Shown: piece after piece, positions 26,865 through 32,012 of the stretch | Layout: the number at the start of each line of letters is the position of its first letter | Position numbering within the stretch: the first letter of the stretch is position 1 | Assembly (NCBI GenBank): GCA_903958045.1 | Contig: CAJBRT010000045.1 | Span: 1-32,012 of the forward strand | DNA from: an uncultured Bacteroidota bacterium | GTDB taxonomy: Bacteria > Bacteroidota > Bacteroidia > Chitinophagales > Chitinophagaceae | Direction of reading: 5' to 3' | Length of the DNA: 32,012 bases | Notes under the pieces: model-generated | The model's database searches: none | Seen by the model: only the letters and a program-made list of their open reading frames with translations | What the model was told of the DNA's origin: nothing | Translations under genes and position numbers: made by a program

Positions 26865-26946
26865 AGCAACAAAAAAACGCGCAACAGCAGCAAAAAAACG
26901 CGCAATAGCAACTCAACGCGCGCAATAGCAACTCAACACGCGCAAT
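26865..26946. repeat. Four degenerate 20-21-bp tandem repeats (GCGCAA-containing)
   Basis: Four contiguous units are visible at 26865-26885, 26886-26906, 26907-26926 and 26927-26946. Each starts AGCA(A/G)C and ends CGCGCAA(C/T). Units 1-2 share an A7 tract in the middle; units 3-4 share ACTCAAC. They fill much of the 170-bp spacer between the OmpA gene stop and dprA. On the transcribed (minus) strand the units read with TTGCGCG followed by T-rich stretches. I see no open reading frame of note in the spacer. Confidence 0.8.
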
Positions 26947-26960
26947 AACGCATCCACAAA

Positions 26961-28904
26961 CTACAAACGCGTAATGGTAAAACTCGTGCGTCTATTCAGT
27001 GCACGACCCGCAGCTGTTTCGTTGGTGGCAATAGGATTATCACTTCCAAACCCTTTGTAGGTAAGCCTTTCCGTAGCAATGCCTTTACCCGACACATAGT
27101 TTACAATGGATTTAGCTCTGTTTGTAGAGAGTATTAAATTATCGGCGTCCTTACCAATGTTATCTGTGTAACCGCTAATTAAAATGTGCATGCTAGGGTT
27201 CTCTTCTAATATTTGTACCAGCTTATTTAATTCTGGTAAAGAGGCTGGTAAAAGCGCATAACTATTGTTGTCAAATAACACTTGTGTAAATACAAAACTA
27301 GACGCAAGCTTAATAGGTTCTAGGGCAATGTTTTTTACGTACGTGCTATCAGGTGCTGCATTAGATAAACCATACGCACTTGAATAAAATAAATAGCCTT
27401 TTCTGTTAACGGTAAACGTATAATCTTTTCCTTCTGGGAGTGTAATAAAATAATTACCTAGTTCGTCGGTTTGTACTTTATTAATAAGTGTGCCACTTGC
27501 GTTATCTGTTAATTCTACATTAGCAGGAAGCCCTTTTTGAGTCTTTACATCTGTAACAACGCCTTTTACATATATGGTTTTAAAGGGTCTTGCATGTGCG
27601 GGCAGTGTAAAAGAATAAATATCAAGCCCTCCTCTGCTATCTTCTCTATCGCTTGCGTAGTAAGCGGTGTAGCCGTCTGCGGCAACGGCTAAACTACCTT
27701 CATTTTGGATGGTATTAATTGGGTAGCCCATATTTTCTGGTGAACCCCATTTACCATTTGATAATTTTTTTAACACAAATAAATCTGATCCGCCATAACC
27801 AGGTAAGCCGTCCGAAGTAAAATAAAGTGTTTGATTATCGGCGTGAATAAAAGGCGCCATTTCATCGCCAGCGGTGTTAATGGTTGGGCCCATATTAACG
27901 GCTTCGGTCCAGCGGCCATTGGGCTTTACATAACTCACGTATAAATCAGCGCCACCGTATCCGCCGGGTCTTGTGCTACTAAAATACAATGCGCGTTTGT
28001 CGGGGCTAATAGCTGGGGAACTTTCCCAAAAATCAGTGTTAATAGAGTCACCTAAATTTTCCTCTATGCTCCAGCCTGTTGGCGTATACACCGATTTGTA
28101 AATATCAAAATCACCAATTCCAGCGCCCGCAATATCAGCTGCAAAAAATAACCAATCACCATCCTGTGACACTGTAATTGCTCCTTTGCGTGGCTCCAAA
28201 TTAATATCACCGTCTAGTGGTGCTGCTTTATTAAAACTGTCTTTGTGTGGGATCGTACTTAACATAAAATCTTCTCTGGCATTTCCTGTGCGTCTTGTAA
28301 ACACAAGGGCGTCATCGGTAACGGTTACAGAAGGATAATATTCGGAACTCGAAGAGTTAACACTATCGCCTAAATTTTTGGGTGTAAAAACATATTGTGC
28401 GTTTTTATTTTTTTGCGCAGTGCTGAGTGCAAATTCATACGTTTTTTTTCGGTACTGCGCTGCCTTTAAACTTCTGCCACTCAAATCAGAAAGCTTTAAA
28501 AAATTATTGATAGCATCAAGTGCTTTATCAAACTGTCCAAGGCCCGCAAGGTTTATAGAGTAGGGTAGTAGATAAGGGGTAAAATAAATGCTATCTTTTA
28601 AACGTGCGCGTTCATATACAATCACTGCTTTTTTATACTGCTTTGTATTGCCATATGCACCAGCAAGTGATAAATAGGCGTCTATAAAATTCGAATCTAT
28701 TTGTAACACGTTTGCAAGAAGTGTAATGCCTTCTGCGCTGCGGTTATCTTCGAGTGCAAGTATGGCTTCGTTGTATTTTTTTAGCGCTTTTGGATTACTG
28801 GATTGGCGTGGTGTTTGTGCATGCGAAGTGCGCACAAAAAAAACGAGGACACAACAAAAAAAGAGGCCCCAAATGCAACCTGCAACAATACTTTTTTGCT
28901 TCAT
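26961..28904 (-). CDS. OmpA family protein with TPR, PD40 propeller and carboxypeptidase-regulatory-like domains (PorE-like architecture)
   Basis: The 647-residue protein has a signal peptide (1-30, ending SHAQ, no convincing lipobox). TPR-like helices lie at about 35-165 (DAYLSLAGAYGNTKQYKKAVIVYERA). A WD40/PD40-type beta-propeller spans about 187-432, with repeated phrases such as ALYFSSTRPGGYGGADLYVS and TLYFTSDGLPGYGGSDLFV. A carboxypeptidase-regulatory-like beta-sandwich follows (about 445-505). A C-terminal OmpA peptidoglycan-binding domain covers about 540-647, with Asp581 in SGYTDNIG and Arg597 in STNRAKSIV. This domain order matches PorE, a type IX secretion accessory protein in Porphyromonas gingivalis. 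Bacteroidota genomes often carry several such paralogues, so T9SS function is inference. I start at ATG 28904, 4 bp after queE, implying one transcript folD-queE-this gene. Confidence 0.88.
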   Translation of the reverse strand: MKQKSIVAGCIWGLFFCCVLVFFVRTSHAQTPRQSSNPKALKKYNEAILALEDNRSAEGITLLANVLQIDSNFIDAYLSLAGAYGNTKQYKKAVIVYERARLKDSIYFTPYLLPYSINLAGLGQFDKALDAINNFLKLSDLSGRSLKAAQYRKKTYEFALSTAQKNKNAQYVFTPKNLGDSVNSSSSEYYPSVTVTDDALVFTRRTGNAREDFMLSTIPHKDSFNKAAPLDGDINLEPRKGAITVSQDGDWLFFAADIAGAGIGDFDIYKSVYTPTGWSIEENLGDSINTDFWESSPAISPDKRALYFSSTRPGGYGGADLYVSYVKPNGRWTEAVNMGPTINTAGDEMAPFIHADNQTLYFTSDGLPGYGGSDLFVLKKLSNGKWGSPENMGYPINTIQNEGSLAVAADGYTAYYASDREDSRGGLDIYSFTLPAHARPFKTIYVKGVVTDVKTQKGLPANVELTDNASGTLINKVQTDELGNYFITLPEGKDYTFTVNRKGYLFYSSAYGLSNAAPDSTYVKNIALEPIKLASSFVFTQVLFDNNSYALLPASLPELNKLVQILEENPSMHILISGYTDNIGKDADNLILSTNRAKSIVNYVSGKGIATERLTYKGFGSDNPIATNETAAGRALNRRTSFTITRL

Positions 28905-28908
28905 GCAA

Positions 28909-29529
28909 TTAAGGTACGTTAATATACTTATGCAGTTGGGCACTGAGCTCCCATTTTGGGTTTTCTTTAATATATTCCGTAATTAAAGGGAGCATGCTTG
29001 ACGCTTTTTCCCACTCTGGTTGGAGGTATAATTTGCAAGAAGCAGGCACTTCTGCCAAAAAGCTTTCGGCCCATTCAAAATCGTGTTTGTTAAAGATCAC
29101 CACTTTTAATTCATGGGCTACTTGTACCACTTCAGGTAAGGGTGCTTTAAATTTTTTAGGCGACAAGCAAATCCAGTTCCAGCTACCAGAAAGTGGAGAG
29201 GATCCAGAGGTTTCAATATTGGTTTCAAGTCCGGCCAATTGAAGCGCAGCAGTTAATGCATCTAATGGATGTAGCAGAGGTTCACCCCCTGTTATCACCA
29301 CTAATTTAGCGGGTGTTTTTTTTACTTCTGATACTAAAAATTCTACGGATTGTAAAGGATGTTTACTCGCATCCCAACTATCTTTTACATCACACCACAC
29401 ACAACCTACATCGCAACCGCCTAGTCTAATAAAATAGGCAGCCCTCCCTTGATGATAGCCTTCGCCTTGGAGGGTATAAAAATATTCCATCACGGGTAAT
29501 AAATCTGCTGCGGTTGTTGTGCTGTTCAT
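28909..29529 (-). CDS. queE: 7-carboxy-7-deazaguanine synthase
   Basis: QueE is a radical-SAM enzyme that converts 6-carboxy-tetrahydropterin to 7-carboxy-7-deazaguanine on the way to queuosine in tRNA. The 206-residue protein has the substrate-side MEYFYTLQGEGYHQGRAAYFIR (14-35) and the cluster motif with Cys39, Cys43 and Cys46 in LGGCDVGCVWCDVKDSWD. VITGGEPLLHP is the SAM-binding GGE motif. The C-terminal KLYLQPEWEKA region is typical of QueE. It starts 7 bp after folD and ends 4 bp before the OmpA gene, so it sits mid-operon. No queC, queD or queF lies in the window. Confidence 0.93.
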   Translation of the reverse strand: MNSTTTAADLLPVMEYFYTLQGEGYHQGRAAYFIRLGGCDVGCVWCDVKDSWDASKHPLQSVEFLVSEVKKTPAKLVVITGGEPLLHPLDALTAALQLAGLETNIETSGSSPLSGSWNWICLSPKKFKAPLPEVVQVAHELKVVIFNKHDFEWAESFLAEVPASCKLYLQPEWEKASSMLPLITEYIKENPKWELSAQLHKYINVP

Positions 29530-29536
29530 GATTAAT

Positions 29537-30412
29537 TTAAGCGTGCTGTAAATAAGCTTGCATGGTATTTTTTAGAAGTCCGGCAATGGTCATAAGTCCT
29601 ACGCCACCTGGTACCGGCGTGATAGCGCTGGCTACTTCGGATACTTCGTTGTAGGCTACGTCACCTTTAATTCTAAATCCAGTTTTTGTGGTGGCGTCTG
29701 CAACTCTTGTAATGCCCACGTCAATAATAACTGCACCTGGTTTAACCATGCTTGCAGTTATAAATCCGGGCTTACCGAGTGCGGCAACAAGTATGTCGGC
29801 GTCTTTACAAAAAGCTTCAATATTTGGGGTGTGTGAATGACAAATAGTAACGGTACAATTTCCTTTGTTCACATTGCTACTTAATAAAATGCTCATGGGT
29901 CTTCCCACAATATTACTACGCCCAACCACTACTGCGTGTTTGCCTTTGGTGTCAATATTAAAATATTCTAGTAATAACATGATGCCGTAAGGAGTAGCAG
30001 GGATAAAGGTTTCGAGACCTTGTACTAATTTGCCAACGTTTACCGGATGAAAACCATCCACGTCTTTTTTAGGATCGATGGCTTCAATTACTTTTTGATC
30101 ACTGATATGTTTGGGTAAAGGAAGTTGCACTAATATTCCATCTACTGTATTGTCGTTGTTTAACTTTTGTATGGTTTCTAACAAGGTTTCCTCAGACACT
30201 TTTTCGTCGAGGCGAATAAGTGACGAAATAAAGCCAGTTTCTTCGCAATTTTTAACCTTACTGGCTACATACGTTTCGCTCGCTCCGTTATTACCAACAA
30301 GTATAGCTGCTAAATGAGGCGCTCTTTTACCACTTGCAGCAAGGGCTGCTGTTTGCGCTTGTAATGATGCTTTTACAGCTGCCGCTGCAATTTTTCCGTC
30401 GAGTACTAACAT
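29537..30412 (-). CDS. folD: Bifunctional methylene-THF dehydrogenase / methenyl-THF cyclohydrolase
   Basis: FolD interconverts 5,10-methylene-THF and 10-formyl-THF, supplying formyl groups for purine synthesis and initiator tRNA. The 291-residue product is the standard length. Hallmarks are YVASKVKNCEETGF with catalytic Lys52, VDGILVQLPLPKH, KDVDGFHPVNVGKL, the cofactor loop VVGRSNIVGRPMS, and the C-terminal TPVPGGVGLMTIAGLL. I start at ATG 30412 (MLVLDGK). Upstream in-frame extension to 30442 would pass through the TACTTTTG -7 box, which ends 4 nt before this ATG. It heads a three-gene run with queE and the OmpA gene. Its pathway partner glyA is about 12 kb away in the window. Confidence 0.97.
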   Translation of the reverse strand: MLVLDGKIAAAAVKASLQAQTAALAASGKRAPHLAAILVGNNGASETYVASKVKNCEETGFISSLIRLDEKVSEETLLETIQKLNNDNTVDGILVQLPLPKHISDQKVIEAIDPKKDVDGFHPVNVGKLVQGLETFIPATPYGIMLLLEYFNIDTKGKHAVVVGRSNIVGRPMSILLSSNVNKGNCTVTICHSHTPNIEAFCKDADILVAALGKPGFITASMVKPGAVIIDVGITRVADATTKTGFRIKGDVAYNEVSEVASAITPVPGGVGLMTIAGLLKNTMQAYLQHA

Positions 30413-30416
30413 GCTG

Positions 30417-30443
30417 CAAAAGTACCTGAAAATGATGCTCAAA
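30417..30443 (-). promoter_or_regulatory. Promoter candidate for folD (TTTG-N15-TACTTTTG)
   Basis: TACTTTTG (30417-30424, minus strand) ends 4 nt before the folD ATG. A TTTG lies at 30440-30443, with 15-bp spacing, slightly short of the usual range. The arrangement implies a leaderless or nearly leaderless transcript. Confidence 0.5.
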
Positions 30444-30567
30444 AAAGCATTAATTTTTTACCATTCATCCTTTCATATTGCCGTTTGGTCGATAAAAAAT
30501 GAAAGATTTACTTAAAAAAACTAAGGGTTGTTAGTTTATAATATATTGAAAATGAATAGAATACACT

Positions 30568-30598
30568 CAATTGTTAAATATATTTTAACAATTGTTAA
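30568..30598. promoter_or_regulatory. Palindromic operator-like element upstream of susC-like gene
   Basis: An 11-bp perfect inverted repeat, CAATTGTTAAA (30568-30578) and TTTAACAATTG (30584-30594), flanks a 5-bp centre. Its right arm overlaps a second perfect 14-bp palindrome, TTAACAATTGTTAA (30585-30598). The core CAATTGTTAA thus occurs three times in alternating orientation, 41 bp before the susC-like ATG. The surrounding leader (30425-30638) is AT-rich with no ORF and no perfect TAnnTTTG box on the plus strand. I infer a regulator-binding site. Confidence 0.45.
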
Positions 30599-30638
30599 CT
30601 ATTACTTAACTTAGGGTCTTATTTTTTAACCAAATAAT

Positions 30639-32012
30639 ATGCAAATGAGAAAACATTTATTTTTCATGGTTGCAGTGCTCATGCTTATTAGTAGTAAGTA
30701 TGCGTTAGCGCAGCAAACTGTTATAGATGGTAAAGTACTATCTAATTCAGGTGCTGCTCTTTCTGGAGCAACTGTTAAATCTGGAAACGTTAGCGCACTA
30801 ACTGGTGCTAATGGTGAATTTAGTATTAGAGTAGCAGTAGGTGCTTCACTTACCGTTTCTTATGTTGGCTATAACGATGCAACAATCGCAGCTAAAAAAG
30901 GAATGACTGTTACCCTTCAACCTTCAACAAGCGCGCTTGATGAAGTCATTGTAACGGGTGTAGCAAGTGCCACTTCAAAGAAAAAAATGACCGTATCTGT
31001 AACAAGAGTTGGTGAAGAAAGATTAAGTGCTGTTCCAGCTGTTTCTGCAGCGGGTGCACTTGTTGGTAAAGTTGCCGGTGCAAGGGTTAGCATGGGTTCT
31101 GGTTCTCCAGGAGCTGGCGTTGACATCTTGTTACGTGGTGACAACAACTTAGGTATTGGTTCTTCTCCACTTATTTTAGTGGATGGTGTTATCCTTGATG
31201 GTTCTTTAGCGGATATCAACGTAGACGACATTGAAGCAATGGAAGTGGTAAGAGGTGCTGCGGCATCTGCACTTTATGGTTCAAGAGCGGCAAACGGTGT
31301 AATCGCTATCGTTTCTAAAAGAGGTAACAAATTAGATATTGGTTCTTCTAAGGTTACTGTTAGAAATGAAGTTGGTTTCCAACAAATCGCTAACTACATT
31401 GACCTTGCAGAAAACCATGCTTTTGAATTAGCTTCTGATTATGCAACTCAAAAATCTTACACCAAATATGCAGGTGTAACTTACCCAGCTAACTATGCTG
31501 GTGGTTACAACCCTAACATTGTTGGTTCAAGAAAAATTGCAGCAGACCATTATCTTGACAATCCATTTGGTGTTACAAGAGATTTGCAAAAAGAGTTTTT
31601 TGGTACCGGTACAAACATGACCAACTATGTTGCTGTGTCTAGCCGTTATGCAAAAACAAATATGTTTGCTTCTTTTGAAAACAACAAGCAAACAGGTATC
31701 GTTCAAAATACCAATGGTTATGCACGTCAAAACTTCCGTTTAAACCTTGATCACCAAATTGCACCATGGTTAAAACTATCTGCAACGAATTTGGTTATCA
31801 ATACCAGAACCCAGTATCCTGGTGATGGTGGCGGTATCTTCTTTAACATTGTACTTGCTGAGCCAGACAATGATTTAAACTTGTCTAATCCAGTAGATGG
31901 TCAACCATACTACTTACGTCACAACCATTGGAGTAACGAGCGTAACCCTTTTTATTCTACATGGAAAAATAAGCGTGACGATGTATCTCAAAGATGGATT
32001 GGTAACTACTCT
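30639..32012 (+). CDS. SusC/RagA family TonB-linked outer membrane protein (5' part, runs off the window)
   Basis: The first 458 residues are present, open to the window edge. The signal peptide spans residues 1-24 (MQMRKHLFFM to ALAQ). A carboxypeptidase-regulatory-like domain follows at about 27-95 (TVIDGKVLSNSGAALSGATV, SVSYVGY-type strand LTVSYVGYND). A TonB-box-like DEVIVTG is at 101-107, then the plug domain with SPLILVDGVILDG and the SusC signature ALYGSRAANGVIAIVSKRG (211-229). The barrel starts around 235. These receptors import glycans or peptides with a SusD-like lipoprotein, expected just downstream outside the window. Alternative start ATG is two codons in (30645). It is divergent from folD across a 226-bp leader that holds a palindromic element. 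Substrate is not deducible. Confidence 0.95.
   Translation, partial: MQMRKHLFFMVAVLMLISSKYALAQQTVIDGKVLSNSGAALSGATVKSGNVSALTGANGEFSIRVAVGASLTVSYVGYNDATIAAKKGMTVTLQPSTSALDEVIVTGVASATSKKKMTVSVTRVGEERLSAVPAVSAAGALVGKVAGARVSMGSGSPGAGVDILLRGDNNLGIGSSPLILVDGVILDGSLADINVDDIEAMEVVRGAAASALYGSRAANGVIAIVSKRGNKLDIGSSKVTVRNEVGFQQIANYIDLAENHAFELASDYATQKSYTKYAGVTYPANYAGGYNPNIVGSRKIAADHYLDNPFGVTRDLQKEFFGTGTNMTNYVAVSSRYAKTNMFASFENNKQTGIVQNTNGYARQNFRLNLDHQIAPWLKLSATNLVINTRTQYPGDGGGIFFNIVLAEPDNDLNLSNPVDGQPYYLRHNHWSNERNPFYSTWKNKRDDVSQRWIGNYS

Noticed and set aside
26865-26946. CRISPR-like array
   Set aside because: The units are contiguous and 20-21 bp long without unique spacers, and no cas genes are present.
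30537-30542. TATAAT sequence upstream of the susC-like gene as a -10 box
   Set aside because: The primary sigma factor of Bacteroidota recognises TAnnTTTG, and a TATAAT in an AT-rich leader is expected by chance.
1-32012. Mobile element, prophage, defence or toxin-antitoxin locus
   Set aside because: No transposase, integrase, phage, nuclease-defence or toxin gene was seen; codon use and composition look uniform by eye.

Overview
The window looks like a chromosomal segment of a Bacteroidota bacterium, most likely in the Chitinophagaceae or a near relative. This rests on a SusC/RagA-type TonB-dependent receptor, a secreted protein ending in a type IX secretion (T9SS) type B sorting domain, an OmpA protein of TPR/PD40/OmpA architecture, Bacteroidota-restricted membrane families (DUF4293-like, DUF6427-like), absence of clear Shine-Dalgarno sequences, and repeated TAnnTTTG -7 promoter elements. 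I see no phage, transposon, integrase, CRISPR, defence locus, rRNA or tRNA. The genes are dense and mostly housekeeping.

Layout. 1-5.9 kb: two abutting convergent pairs, a gluconate dehydrogenase subunit 3-like protein (+) against metG (-), then an LD-carboxypeptidase (+) against kup (-). 5.9-11.6 kb (+): a secreted protein of unknown function, a polytopic membrane protein, purQ, then a separate DsbD alpha-domain protein overlapping dsbD. 11.7-15.4 kb: an ECF sigma factor (-) divergent from uvrA (+). 15.4-18.3 kb: glyA with an overlapping DUF4293-like gene (-), divergent from a sugar-phosphate nucleotidyltransferase (+). 18.3-25.6 kb (-): a compact five-gene run guaB, lnt, alpha/beta hydrolase, T9SS cargo protein, SDR oxidoreductase, with gaps of 18 bp or less or ATGA overlaps. 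25.7-30.4 kb (-): folD, queE and an OmpA-family envelope protein as a tight run, then a small tandem-repeat patch, then dprA. 30.6 kb to the end (+): the 5' part of a susC-like gene, preceded by an AT-rich leader with a long palindrome.

Themes. Envelope biology is prominent: Kup, Lnt, DsbD, LD-carboxypeptidase, OmpA protein, T9SS cargo and SusC. One-carbon and purine metabolism is scattered through the window (folD, glyA, purQ, guaB), each gene with its own TAnnTTTG element. I found no convincing new multi-gene system. The most worthwhile observations are hairpins whose loops hold the stop codons of convergent genes, probable leaderless or near-leaderless transcripts for guaB and folD, a DsbD whose N-terminal domain has no cysteines while a separate upstream gene carries the redox pair, the palindromic element before susC, and the GCGCAA tandem repeats between the OmpA gene and dprA.

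All calls were made by reading the sequence; no database search was run.
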